Part shown: positions 32,679 through 41,970 of the stretch, in pieces
Position numbering within the stretch: the first letter of the stretch is position 1
How the letters are laid out: each line of letters begins with the position of its first letter
Source: Acidobacteriota bacterium
Lineage (GTDB): Bacteria; Acidobacteriota; Vicinamibacteria; Vicinamibacterales; UBA8438
Length of the DNA: 54,018 nucleotides
NCBI GenBank assembly: GCA_009861545.1
Contig: VXME01000125.1
Location: forward strand, 1-54,018
Direction: 5' to 3'
Position numbers and translations under genes: made by a program
Notes under the pieces: model-generated
Told to the model about the DNA's origin: nothing
Database searches by the model: none
What the model saw: the letters and a program-made list of their open reading frames with translations, nothing else

Positions 32679-34838
32679 ATGAGCCGTCGCGCTTTGCTTG
32701 CAGTGTGCGTATACGCCGGCATCACGCTGGCGACGGGATATCCCGGCCAGGCGCAGGTCCGGGACCCTGCCCCGGTCACCGATGCGATGCTGCAGGATCC
32801 CGACCCCGCCGACTGGCTGAGCTGGCGGCGCACCCTCGACGGATGGGGGTACAGCCCGCTCGACGAGATCGACCGCGGCAACGTGGACGAGCTGCGTCTC
32901 GCCTGGTCCTGGGGCCTCGAACCCGGGGTCTCGCAGACGACGCCGCTCGTGCACGACGGCTTCCTGTACGTCGCCAACCCGGGCAATGTGGTCCAGGCGC
33001 TCGACGCGCGCACCGGCGACTTCGTTTGGGAGTATCGCCGCGAGATGGACGAGCGGCTCCGCAGCTCGGCGCAGATGCGGAGCCTGGCCGTCTACCAGGA
33101 CCTGGTCATCCTGAACACCTACGACGCCCACATCGTCGGGCTGGATGTCCGGACGGGCGCGGTGCGCTGGGAGACCCCGGTCGGGGCCGACCAGGAGGGG
33201 TACACGTTCTCGAGCGGACCGATCGTCGTCGACGGAACGATCGTCGCCGGGATGACGGGCTGCGGGCGCTACCGCGACGACACCTGCTACATCGTCGGCG
33301 TCGACGGCCGCACCGGTCGGTTGTTGTGGCGAACCTCGACCATCGCTCGTCCCGGCGAGGCCGGCGGCGACACCTGGGGCGACCTGCCCCTCATGTTCCG
33401 CGCCGGAAGCGACGCCTGGATGACGGGGAGCTACGACCCGGTCACCCGGCTCGTCTACTGGGGCACGTCGCAGCCCAAGCCGCACAACCGCGACGCGCGC
33501 GGCACGGACGGTGACGCGCTCTACAGCAACTCCACGCTGGCGCTCGACCCCGCCACCGGCGAGATGAGGTGGTACTACCAACACATCCCCGGCGATTCGC
33601 ACGACATGGACGAGTCGTTCGAGCGCATCCTGATCGACTACGACGGCAAGCGCTCGCTGTTCTCGATGGGCAAGCTCGGGATTCTCTGGGAGCTGGACAG
33701 CGTCACGGGAGCGTTCCGGCGCGCGATAGACCTCGGCTATCAGAACATCCTGGATGTCGACCCGCGGACCGGCGAGGTGACGCATCGCGACGGGATGCTG
33801 TCCGAGGTCGGCGAGGAGCTCTTCTTCTGCCCCAGCACCGGCGGCTTCAAGAGCCTGCGGGCGATGGCGTATCACCCCGGGACCGGCGCGCTGTACGTGC
33901 CGCTGAATCTGAACTGCGAGACCGCCGCCTTCGCTCCCGTCGAGCGACGCGCCGGGGGCGGCGGGGGTGGCGCCGTGCGCGGCCGGCTGAACCACTTTCA
34001 TCCACAGGCGCCAGGTCAACTGGGCGAGTTTCAAGCGCTGGACGTGCGGACCGGCGAGACTCTCTGGCGCCACCGTCTCCGCGTGCCCTACAACACGTCG
34101 GCGTTGACCACCGGCGGCGGCCTGGTGTTCATCGGCGACTGGGGGCGGCACGTCTACGCCTACGACGCGCTGAGCGGCGAGCAGCTCTGGCGCAGCCGGC
34201 TCTCGACGATGGCGAACGGGTACCCGATCACCTATGCCGTCGACGGCAGGCAGTTCGTCGCGTTCGTGGCCGGCCCGTCGATCGGCGGCTCGAGCTGGGC
34301 GACGATTCTCCCCGGCGACCTCCTTCGCGAGGAACGCAACCCGCGGGGCGGCAGCGGCGTCTTCGTGTTCGCGCTGCCCGCGGGCGCGGCGGCCGCGCGG
34401 TCACCTGACCTGCCGGGGGTGGCGCGGGTGACCATCGAGGTGGAGCTGTCGTGTCCCTCTTGCGCCGCTGGACTCGAACGGCGGCTCCGCCGCGTGGACT
34501 ACGTCTCCGGTGTGGAGGTCAGCCCCGCCGACGGGCGGATCGTCCTCGCCGTCGAGCCCGGTCGCCATCTGGACCCGGCGGCGGTGTGGGACACGGTGCG
34601 CAACGCGGGCTTCATTCCCGACCGCATGGCGGTCACCGCCATCGGACACGTCATCGACAGGAACGGCGCGCCGGCCCTCGCTCTGTCGCCCAACTTCGCC
34701 CTCCCGCTCGTCGAGACGGACGGCCTCACGGCCACGGCGGCCGAGGCCGGCGACCAACTGGTTGAGGTGACCGGACACTGGAACGCGGCGCCGGACGGCG
34801 CCGGACGGCTGCAGGTCGAGTCACTCGACGTCCGTTAG
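32679..34838 (+). CDS. PQQ-dependent dehydrogenase fused to an HMA metal-binding domain (719 aa)
   Basis: A signal peptide is followed by a quinoprotein propeller of about 560 residues with repeats such as VVQALDARTGDFVWEYRRE and PLVHDGFLYVANPGN. D309 and D311 (HDMDESFERIL) stand at the place of the catalytic Asp and the lanthanide-binding Asp of XoxF. At about 581-650 a heavy-metal-associated domain follows, with a CPSC motif (592-595) in VTIEVELSCPSCAAGLERRL, then a tail of 70 residues of unknown type. PQQ dehydrogenases oxidise alcohols or aldehydes in the periplasm. The HMA part could deliver or sense a metal; this is inference. The fusion is unusual. Confidence 0.88.
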   Translation: MSRRALLAVCVYAGITLATGYPGQAQVRDPAPVTDAMLQDPDPADWLSWRRTLDGWGYSPLDEIDRGNVDELRLAWSWGLEPGVSQTTPLVHDGFLYVANPGNVVQALDARTGDFVWEYRREMDERLRSSAQMRSLAVYQDLVILNTYDAHIVGLDVRTGAVRWETPVGADQEGYTFSSGPIVVDGTIVAGMTGCGRYRDDTCYIVGVDGRTGRLLWRTSTIARPGEAGGDTWGDLPLMFRAGSDAWMTGSYDPVTRLVYWGTSQPKPHNRDARGTDGDALYSNSTLALDPATGEMRWYYQHIPGDSHDMDESFERILIDYDGKRSLFSMGKLGILWELDSVTGAFRRAIDLGYQNILDVDPRTGEVTHRDGMLSEVGEELFFCPSTGGFKSLRAMAYHPGTGALYVPLNLNCETAAFAPVERRAGGGGGGAVRGRLNHFHPQAPGQLGEFQALDVRTGETLWRHRLRVPYNTSALTTGGGLVFIGDWGRHVYAYDALSGEQLWRSRLSTMANGYPITYAVDGRQFVAFVAGPSIGGSSWATILPGDLLREERNPRGGSGVFVFALPAGAAAARSPDLPGVARVTIEVELSCPSCAAGLERRLRRVDYVSGVEVSPADGRIVLAVEPGRHLDPAAVWDTVRNAGFIPDRMAVTAIGHVIDRNGAPALALSPNFALPLVETDGLTATAAEAGDQLVEVTGHWNAAPDGAGRLQVESLDVR

Positions 34839-34902
34839 CTGACGTCCGGGCGTTCCTGCACACGTGCTCACGCAGGCATGACACGCCCAGGCCATGGCGC
34901 CG

Positions 34903-35832
34903 TCACCGGCCGAGCTGCCGATGCCAGGCGCCGAATGCGACCTCGAAGGCGCGCGGCAGGGTTCCGAACGCGCCCCACGTTTCGAGGCCGGCCGGCGGCC
35001 GGAAGCTCGCCGCCGCTTCCGCGGGCGACTGCCCCGCGGCGAACGACCGTCGGCTCTCGGCCTCGATGGAGTCGAGCAGCGTCGTGTACTCGTCCAGGGC
35101 GTCGGCGTCGAGGAGCGGCCCGTGCCCGGGCACCATCGTCGCGGTGCGGCCGGCCAGCAGCGCGCCGACGTTCCGGTCGAGGTCGATCGGCGTCGCGTGG
35201 ACGTAGTTGGGCACCACGCGGTTCCATATCAGGTCGCCACAGAACGTGATGTCGTCGACGACGGCGATGATGTCGCTGACGGTGTGGCCGGCGTAGGGCG
35301 TGATCGCCACCTGCCGGCCGCCGAGATCGATGGTGGTCGGGCCGTCGGCGGCGACGAGCGTGGCGGCCTCGAGCATGTCGCGCGCCTCGTGCACGTCCGC
35401 GGACAGGACGGTGTCGCGCGTCGACGCGGTCGCCCACAACGTGGGGCGTGCCCCGGGCGCGCCGAAGCCGCTCAGCCCGCCCTGATGGTCGCCGTGGTGG
35501 TGGCTGACGACGACGTCCGTTGCCGGCCGTCCCGCCAGGATTCGCGCCTGCTCGGCCACCCACGCGCCGCCGTCGGCCGAGCCGAACCCCTCGAACACGA
35601 GCACCCGCTCCCGGCCCGCGATGATGCCGCCGTTGCAGAAGGTGGCGTACGTGGTACGGTCGTCGGGACTCGGGGTGGAGACCACGGCCCAGACGCCGTC
35701 GCCGACCGCCTCGATTCTCGCCCACACCTCGCGGGCGGCAAGGGCGGTCTGCGCCCGCGACGTCCGGCGCCGGCCGGCCGCGAGCCAAGCCGCGGCGCCG
35801 AGAAAGCACCGAATGACATTGCGTCGTGTCAT
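34903..35832 (-). CDS. secreted MBL-fold metallo-hydrolase (309 aa)
   Basis: The ATG at 35832 gives a Tat-like or Sec signal (MTRRNVIRCFLGAAAWLAAG). The zinc motif HHHGDH lies at 111-116, followed by GHTVSD and VPGHGPLLDADAL with the later metal-ligand His residues. The fold hydrolyses esters, thioesters or lactams; relatives beside PQQ dehydrogenases are often quinoprotein-relay MBL hydrolases. The substrate is unknown. It is convergent with the PQQ-HMA gene. Confidence 0.88.
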   Translation of the reverse strand: MTRRNVIRCFLGAAAWLAAGRRRTSRAQTALAAREVWARIEAVGDGVWAVVSTPSPDDRTTYATFCNGGIIAGRERVLVFEGFGSADGGAWVAEQARILAGRPATDVVVSHHHGDHQGGLSGFGAPGARPTLWATASTRDTVLSADVHEARDMLEAATLVAADGPTTIDLGGRQVAITPYAGHTVSDIIAVVDDITFCGDLIWNRVVPNYVHATPIDLDRNVGALLAGRTATMVPGHGPLLDADALDEYTTLLDSIEAESRRSFAAGQSPAEAAASFRPPAGLETWGAFGTLPRAFEVAFGAWHRQLGR

Positions 35833-36072
35833 CTGTCCGTTCCTCCGGGAGACATCAGGCGACCTGCGAGACACGCGACCGGTGCGAGCCATCGGGAACA
35901 TGCCCTGGAGCGACTCGTCGGTTTCGGCGAAACCGCCCTCATCTTACAGGAGTCATCAAGTCGCCGGCCCGGCGGGCCGCTCGGCGCGCGCCCGTGCGAT
36001 TTCCTTGACCGGAAGGTACGGAGACGACTGACCGTCACCCTTGTCCCGGCTGCCTGCGGACTGCTACGGAAC

Positions 36073-38250
36073 CTAATCACCCTCCGGCAGTGCAAAGACG
36101 TACAGCGCGTTGCCTCCCTCCGGCTGGAAGACCTCCGGGACGAGTTGGGCGGTCAGGCCCCGGAAGGCGCCCCCCAGCGAGGCCGGCACGGCGAGGAACT
36201 GCCGCCCACCCACCGCGTAGGTCATCGGGTACCCGTGCGCCGCGGCGCCGAGACGCGTCTCCCAGAGCACGTCCCCGGTCCGGATGTCGAACGCCCGGTA
36301 GTAGCGGTCGGCGTCGCCAGCGAAGACCAGGCCGCCGGCCGTCGTCAGCGTCGACGTCAGGAAGGGGGCGGGCTGCTCGCGGCTCCACAGCTCCTCCATG
36401 GTCCGCACGTCGTAGGCGGCCAGCTTGCCCACGTTGCCGTCGCTGCCCGGCATCTCGCGGAACTCGGAGCGGCCCGCCGCGCCGCCGCCGCCCTCGACGA
36501 ACTCCACCTCGCGCCCGGTCAGGTACATGCACGCCTGGTGGAGGGGAATCACCAGCGCGTGGGCGCCGGGGTGGTACGCCGACGCCTGCCAGTTGTGGCC
36601 GCCGAGCAGACTGGGGCAGGCCGGCACGCGATCGCCGATGCGGGCGTCGATGATGTCCTGCCGGTAGGTCAGCTCGCCGGTCGTCCGGTCGATCGCGGCG
36701 AAGACGTCCTGGTAGACCGTCTCGCGCAGGTCGACGAAGGCCCCGGTCCGCCGGTCGAGCTTCCAGAGAATGCCGTCCTTGCCGATGGTGAACAGCCACC
36801 TCTCGTCGCCGGAATCGACCAGGACGCGCTCGTAGACGATGTCGAGGTCGAGCGTCTCGCCCGGCGCGTGCTGGAAGTACCACTGGACCTGTCCGGTCCG
36901 CGGGTGAAACGCGAGCGTCGAGTTGGTGTAGAGCGCGTCCTGCCGCGTCGTCATGCCGCGGCTGGCCGCCACCCACGGCTTGGCCTGCGCCGTGCCTATG
37001 TAGAAGAGGCCGAGGTCCGGGTCGTAGCTGCCCGGGATCCACGAGTCGCCGCCCGCACGCAGATACGGCGGCGTGTCGCCCCACGAGGCGTCGTTCGGAT
37101 CGCCCGGCAGGGCGATCGTCGACGTGCGCCAGAGCTCCTCGCCGGTGTCCGGGTCGTGGCCGGTGATGAAGCAGGTCTGCTCCTTGTAGCGGTTGCAGCC
37201 GTTCATGCCGCTGACGACGACACCCTCGGCGACCACCGGACCGGAGTTCTGGCGGAAACCCTGCGTGTAGTCCGCCTTCACGGCGCGCCACGCCTCGGCG
37301 CCGGTTCGCGCCTCGAGCGCGACGAGCGCCGCGTCGTGGGTGGCCAGGTAGACCTTGTCGCCGTAGAGCGCCAGGGTGCGGGTCGCCGCCCGCTGCGGCG
37401 CATCCTCCGGCAGCGGCCACCGATACTGCCAGATGACGTCGCCGGTGAGCGCGTCTATCGCCTGCACGACGTTGCCGGGGCTGGCCAGGAACATCACGCC
37501 GTCGTGCACCAGCGGCGTGGTCTGGTTGTTCCCTTCCCGGATCGCCAGGGTCCAGGCAAGCTGCAGTTGGCCGACGTTGTCGCGCGTGATCCGATCGAGC
37601 GAGCTGTAGCCGTGACTGTCGCGCGTCCGCCGCCAGCTCAGCCAGTCGCCCGGGGGCGGGTCCGCGAGCATCTCGTCGGTCACCGGACTCAGCTCGTGCG
37701 GCACCTCCCGGTTGACGAACCGCGCCGGCCGCCGCCGGGGCACCTCGCCCGCCTCGGCCGCACGCCGCGCCTCGGCGATGTCCGCCGCGTCGCCGATGGT
37801 GACCGCCGCGTCGGCCGTCAAGGGCGCGTCTCCCGGCCGGCCGCCGTTCGCGTCCAGGAGGTAGGCGACCAGGTTCAGATAGACCTGATCGCCGAGCGAT
37901 CCGCCGCCGCCGGGCGGCATCGTATCCCGCAGGTAGGTAAACAGCTCGTCGGTGGTCTGCCCCGCCCAGCCGTTCAGGAAGTCGACCCCGCGCAGGGCCG
38001 GCGCCTCCGCGCCGTCCAGCGTCTCCCCATGGCACTCCCCGCACTGCCGGGCATACACGGTCCACCCGGCCGCGGCCTGCTCGGCCGTGAAGCCCCCGTC
38101 CGCTCCCGGGGCCTGCGCCGCCGCCGCGACACTCGCCGGCGGGACACGCGGTTCGCCGAGGGAGCCGACCACCGCGACCAGTGCGGCGACCGCCACCCGA
38201 ACCACCGCCGCAGCGACGCCGACGCGAGTTCCCTTCGACATGATCGCCAC
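36073..38250 (-). CDS. PQQ-dependent dehydrogenase with N-terminal cytochrome c domain (725 aa)
   Basis: After a signal sequence (about 1-45) a small cytochrome c domain carries CGECH at 70-74 and a MPPGGG methionine region. A quinoprotein propeller of about 530 residues follows from [19 protein letters not shown]468 and D470 ([11 protein letters not shown]) align with the catalytic and lanthanide-site Asp of XoxF. Most quinohemoproteins carry the cytochrome at the C-terminus, so this order is a variant. It should oxidise an alcohol or related compound in the periplasm. The second ATG at 38241 is an alternative start. It shares family features with the PQQ-HMA protein. Confidence 0.9.
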   Translation of the reverse strand: MAIMSKGTRVGVAAAVVRVAVAALVAVVGSLGEPRVPPASVAAAAQAPGADGGFTAEQAAAGWTVYARQCGECHGETLDGAEAPALRGVDFLNGWAGQTTDELFTYLRDTMPPGGGGSLGDQVYLNLVAYLLDANGGRPGDAPLTADAAVTIGDAADIAEARRAAEAGEVPRRRPARFVNREVPHELSPVTDEMLADPPPGDWLSWRRTRDSHGYSSLDRITRDNVGQLQLAWTLAIREGNNQTTPLVHDGVMFLASPGNVVQAIDALTGDVIWQYRWPLPEDAPQRAATRTLALYGDKVYLATHDAALVALEARTGAEAWRAVKADYTQGFRQNSGPVVAEGVVVSGMNGCNRYKEQTCFITGHDPDTGEELWRTSTIALPGDPNDASWGDTPPYLRAGGDSWIPGSYDPDLGLFYIGTAQAKPWVAASRGMTTRQDALYTNSTLAFHPRTGQVQWYFQHAPGETLDLDIVYERVLVDSGDERWLFTIGKDGILWKLDRRTGAFVDLRETVYQDVFAAIDRTTGELTYRQDIIDARIGDRVPACPSLLGGHNWQASAYHPGAHALVIPLHQACMYLTGREVEFVEGGGGAAGRSEFREMPGSDGNVGKLAAYDVRTMEELWSREQPAPFLTSTLTTAGGLVFAGDADRYYRAFDIRTGDVLWETRLGAAAHGYPMTYAVGGRQFLAVPASLGGAFRGLTAQLVPEVFQPEGGNALYVFALPEGD

Positions 38251-38307
38251 TCCTCCGGCGCCGTCGGAAGGCGCCTGCAGACCGCGTGGCCGTCCGTTCC
38301 GCCCTTA

Positions 38308-38326
38308 TACCACCAACAGGGTGGTA
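38308..38326. promoter_or_regulatory. inverted repeat overlapping a candidate -10 box of the quinoprotein gene
   Basis: TACCACC (38308-38314) and GGTGGTA (38320-38326) are perfect 7-base arms around 5 bases. On the minus strand TATAAG at one edge could be the -10 box, with the gene starting about 60 bases downstream. A dimeric regulator is likely. Confidence 0.5.
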
Positions 38327-38476
38327 AAGACGCGGCAAGTCGTTAGAGGATGGGGCGACAACTGCGAGCGAGAGCTCGACTCGATCGGAGGCTTTCCATG
38401 ATCGCAACCCGGTTCGCCACCCCGCTCGCCGCCTCCGCGCTGACCCGCCGGGCGCAGAACCGGAGGGCCGGTCGCG

Positions 38477-39373
38477 ATGCCTGAATCGTCGGCACGAGCA
38501 ATCGTCACCTCCGACGGCGTGGAGCTGCACACGGAATCGGTGGGCAGCGGCGACGCCATCCTCTTCGTGCACGAGTACGCCGGCGATCATCGAAGCTGGG
38601 AGCCGCAGATCCGGTGGTTCTCTCGCAGCCATCGCTGCATCACCTACGCCGCCCGGGGCTACCCGCCGTCGCAGGTGCCGGCCGCTGCCGGCGCGTACTC
38701 GCAACAGCACGCCGTCGATGACGCCGTCGCCGTTCTGGATCGGCTCGGCGTCGAGGCGGCGGACGTGGTCGGCATCTCCATGGGCGGCTTCGCGGGACTG
38801 CATCTGGCCATGCAGCACCCGGCGCGGGTCCGGTCGCTGGTGATCGCGGGAACGGGCTACGGGGCGCATCCCGCGGAGGCGGGGCGCTTCCGCCAGGAAA
38901 GCGAGGCCATCGCCCGGCTGATTGAAGAGTCGGGGATCGAGGCGTTCGCCCGCCGGTACCTGTCCGGGCCGGCGCGCGTGCAGTTCCGGAACAAGGACCC
39001 TCGCGGGTGGGAGCAGCTCGTGCGCGAGTTGGGGGAGCACGCCGCGGACGGCGCGGTGCGCACGATGCGCGGCGTGCAGCGGGAGCGTCCGTCGTTGTAC
39101 GCGCTGGAAGCGGAGCTGTCCGCGATCGAAGCGCCGGTGCTGATCCTCGCGGGCGACGAGGACGACGGCTGTCTGGAGACCAGCCTGTGGCTGAAGCGCG
39201 TCATTCCCCGCAGCGGTCTGGCCGTCCTGCCGAAGTCCGGCCACACCCTGAACCTGGAGGAGCCCGACCGCGTGAACACGTTCATCGCGGACTTCCTGAG
39301 CCGGGTTGCGGCCGGCGCGTGGGGGCCGCGCGACCCGCGCGCCACGCCGGGGGCCATCACCGGCATCTCCTGA
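38477..39373 (+). CDS. alpha/beta hydrolase (298 aa)
   Basis: The nucleophile elbow GISMGG has Ser at 101. The oxyanion region is LFVHEYAGDHRSW; the acid is probably the Asp in LAGDEDDG and the His is in KSGHTLNLEEP. No signal peptide is seen, so the enzyme is cytoplasmic. The family includes esterases, lactonases and haloperoxidase-like enzymes; the substrate is unknown. It is divergent from the quinoprotein gene and ends close to the convergent secreted-protein gene. Confidence 0.88.
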   Translation: MPESSARAIVTSDGVELHTESVGSGDAILFVHEYAGDHRSWEPQIRWFSRSHRCITYAARGYPPSQVPAAAGAYSQQHAVDDAVAVLDRLGVEAADVVGISMGGFAGLHLAMQHPARVRSLVIAGTGYGAHPAEAGRFRQESEAIARLIEESGIEAFARRYLSGPARVQFRNKDPRGWEQLVRELGEHAADGAVRTMRGVQRERPSLYALEAELSAIEAPVLILAGDEDDGCLETSLWLKRVIPRSGLAVLPKSGHTLNLEEPDRVNTFIADFLSRVAAGAWGPRDPRATPGAITGIS

Positions 39374-39450
39374 CCCGCGTCGCCCGCGGCGGGGCCGTGG
39401 AGTCCGCGCCTTGCCCACTGGACGCGGCTATCCACGGTCCCTCCCCGAAC

Positions 39451-40236
39451 CTACCGGAATCGGCCGCCCTCGGGCGCCGCTCCCGCTCCCGAGAAGCTCA
39501 GCTCGGGGTCGTACCGCAGGACGGTCCGCTCGACCGACAGGACGACGCCGGCCAGTCCGGCCGCCGTGTCGCTGGTCCGTGCGCCCAGGGCGCGTTGCAT
39601 GATGGTCGGGCTGTTCAGCTCGGTGAAGCTCGAGTGGTTCTCGACGAGCTGCCACACCGCCGCGCCGGATCCCAGGTAGCGCTCGTACATGCCGAACACC
39701 ACGTTGTCCCCGCGGAACAGCGGCAGCCGCTCGCGCATGAACGCCTGCCAGTCGGCGAGGCGTCCCGGAGCCACTTCGAGCGTCGTGATCCAGGCCAGCG
39801 CCAGGCCGCCGGCGTTCGGCGACTCGACGCTCAGCTCGGGGCGGTAACGCAACGCGTAGGTCCGGTGGCCGGAAATGGTGCGCCGTACGCGATCCTCCAT
39901 GCGCTCCCTGTCCCGCCGATCGAGAGCGAACGCCAGCGGACCACCGCGATCGAGCTCGGCCAGATCGTCCATCGGCGTCACGAACATCCGCTCGTACTGG
40001 TTCCCGAACTCGGCCGTGCGCCAAGCCGAGCGCCACTGCACCCCCGCCCGCCGGAGGGCCGGATTGACCTGCTCGAGCTGCACCTCGATGAACTCGTCCA
40101 GCTCCTGGGGGATGACCTCCAGAATGTCGACGCGCATCCAGGGCATCGCCTCCTGCGCGCGAGTCACCGGCGTGGCGCCAGCGACGAGAAGCACGGCGAC
40201 GACTGCGACGACGAAACCGACGACATGGCGCTGCAT
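39451..40236 (-). CDS. secreted protein with NIPSNAP/EthD-like dimeric barrels (261 aa)
   Basis: A signal peptide (cleavage probably after VTRAQ) precedes two alpha/beta-barrel-like halves. The first contains VDILEVIPQELDEFIEVQLE and the second ITTLEVAPGRLADWQAFMRE, the helix-strand pattern of NIPSNAP or antibiotic-monooxygenase folds. No catalytic residue is evident. Its role is unknown; the secreted location suggests a binding or stress protein. Confidence 0.7.
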   Translation of the reverse strand: MQRHVVGFVVAVVAVLLVAGATPVTRAQEAMPWMRVDILEVIPQELDEFIEVQLEQVNPALRRAGVQWRSAWRTAEFGNQYERMFVTPMDDLAELDRGGPLAFALDRRDRERMEDRVRRTISGHRTYALRYRPELSVESPNAGGLALAWITTLEVAPGRLADWQAFMRERLPLFRGDNVVFGMYERYLGSGAAVWQLVENHSSFTELNSPTIMQRALGARTSDTAAGLAGVVLSVERTVLRYDPELSFSGAGAAPEGGRFR

Positions 40237-40397
40237 ATGACTCCTCCTCGGTTGCCGGCCGACTCGGCGCCCCGCGGTTGCCGAGCCTACCCCCTGTCCT
40301 GTCGTTCACGACCGCGCCGCCCACGTCCGATCGGAGCGGGGGCGGTTATCCGTGTACTCTAACTTCATGCGGGGCTTCGCGCACGCAAGTAGGCGTC

Positions 40398-41873
40398 ATG
40401 AGCGCCGCTGACGGGCTGACGACCGGCCGGCGGGCATTCGTGTTGCGGGTGATCGCCGGGCCGGCCGCTTTCGCCGCCGTCCGCGCCGTGCCGCTGGCCG
40501 GCCTCGGGCCCGAGGCGCACTTCACGCTCGCCGTTTACGGCTGGACCCTGGCGTGGTGGGCGACCGTCCCGGTGCCGTGGGCGGTCACCGCCTTTCTGCC
40601 GTTCGTGCTCCTGCCCGCCGGCGGCGCGATGCCTTTCGCCGACGTGGCCGGCCTGTACGGGCAGACGATCCTGCCCTTCCTGGTGGGCGTCATGCTCGTC
40701 GGGCACGCGCTGCGGAAGCACGGCCTGGCCGTCAGGATCTCGCTGGCGATTCTGAGCATCCCCGGCGTGGGACGGTCCAGCGGCAGCCTGCTGTTCGTGC
40801 TGCTGATCGCGTCCACGGTCATATCCGCGCTGGTCAACGACCTGGCCGTCATCGTGACGATGACGCCGATTGCGCTGTCGCTGACGCGGTCCGCGGTCGC
40901 CGCGCTCGACGCCGGCGAGTCGCGGCCGCCCGCCACCGGGGCGCCGCGCATGGACGCGGCGGCGAGTCTGGCGGTTCTGTACGGCGCGTCCGCCGGCGGG
41001 CTGGCAACCCCCGGGGGCAGTGTGTTCAACCCGCTGACCCTCGCGGTGCTGGAGCGGACGACCAGCTACAGCGTCAGCTTCGCGCAGTGGACATCGACCG
41101 GTGTCTTTCTGGCCGCGGCCCACGTTCCCATCTGCTACCTGGCCCTGAAGTGGATGGTGCCGCCCGAAGTGCAGGCCCTTCCCGATCGACGTTCCCACAT
41201 TCGCCGGCAACGCGAGCAATTGGGTCCGCTGAGCCGCGGAGAGAAGAACGTCCTGTCGGCATTGACCGTGATGCTGGTCCTGTGGATGCTGCCAACCTTC
41301 GTCACCACGGAGTTCCTCGGCATCTGGTACGCGCCTCCCACAGCGATGGTGTTTCTCTACCTGCTCCCGGTGGACGCGAAGCGCGGCGAGATGACCCTCG
41401 ACCGCAAGGACTTTCAGGAAGGCGTCCCCTGGAACGTGCTGTTTCTGGTAGTCGGCGGCATGGCGCTGGTCAGCGGATTGACCCGACTGGGGGTGACCGA
41501 CTGGATTGGGACCGCGTTCACGGCGAGCGTCGCGGGGACGGCGTTGCCGTGGCTGGCCGGTCTGGTCTCGACGGTGGTGACGCAACTGGCCAGCGGCACG
41601 GCGACGACGCTGATGGTCTCCTCGACGCTGTTTCCGATTGCGGAGGCGCTCGAATACAACGCCGCGGTTCTAGCCCGGATCATCGCCGGCACGGCCCATT
41701 CCCTGGTGCTGCCCTGGTCCGCCCCGACGGCGGCGGCGACGTTCGCCGCAGGCGCCGTCGGATTCGGAACGATGTTCCGGACGGGCATGGTGGCGACCGT
41801 CCTGACGTCGATCGCCATAGTCGTGCTGAGCACGATCCTGGTGCCGGCGTTCGGGGCGTTTACCTTACGGTGA
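40398..41873 (+). CDS. SLC13/DASS-family permease, paralogue of the 25.3 kb gene (491 aa)
   Basis: The ATG at 40398 gives MSAADGLTTGRRAFVLRVIA, which aligns with the other copy. The same hallmarks are present (LPFLVGVMLVGHAL, PWNVLFLVVGGMALVSGL, TTLMVSSTLFPIAEAL). The DNA of the two genes is alike along most of the length, so this is a fairly recent duplication or a transfer between relatives. One difference is ATPGGSVFNP here against ATPMGIAFNP there, close to the substrate site, which may change specificity. Confidence 0.9.
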   Translation: MSAADGLTTGRRAFVLRVIAGPAAFAAVRAVPLAGLGPEAHFTLAVYGWTLAWWATVPVPWAVTAFLPFVLLPAGGAMPFADVAGLYGQTILPFLVGVMLVGHALRKHGLAVRISLAILSIPGVGRSSGSLLFVLLIASTVISALVNDLAVIVTMTPIALSLTRSAVAALDAGESRPPATGAPRMDAAASLAVLYGASAGGLATPGGSVFNPLTLAVLERTTSYSVSFAQWTSTGVFLAAAHVPICYLALKWMVPPEVQALPDRRSHIRRQREQLGPLSRGEKNVLSALTVMLVLWMLPTFVTTEFLGIWYAPPTAMVFLYLLPVDAKRGEMTLDRKDFQEGVPWNVLFLVVGGMALVSGLTRLGVTDWIGTAFTASVAGTALPWLAGLVSTVVTQLASGTATTLMVSSTLFPIAEALEYNAAVLARIIAGTAHSLVLPWSAPTAAATFAAGAVGFGTMFRTGMVATVLTSIAIVVLSTILVPAFGAFTLR

Positions 41874-41970
41874 ACGCGGGTCCAACATCACCGGTTCGCG
41901 GATCACCGCCTGATTCGAGCGCTGCGCCTGATTGGAACGCCTCACCAGGACCCACGCGCCGGGGCGTGCG

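Noticed and set aside
34894-38346. Very long plus-strand open frame of 1150 codons
   Set aside because: It is antisense to the MBL and PQQ dehydrogenase genes, which have clear motifs. Its length results from high GC and third-position bias; the translation is Arg/Gly/Ala-rich with no fold.
36077-39418. Minus-strand open frame of 1113 codons over the quinoprotein
   Set aside because: It is in a different frame from the real quinoprotein gene and lacks any domain; composition is that of a GC shadow frame.
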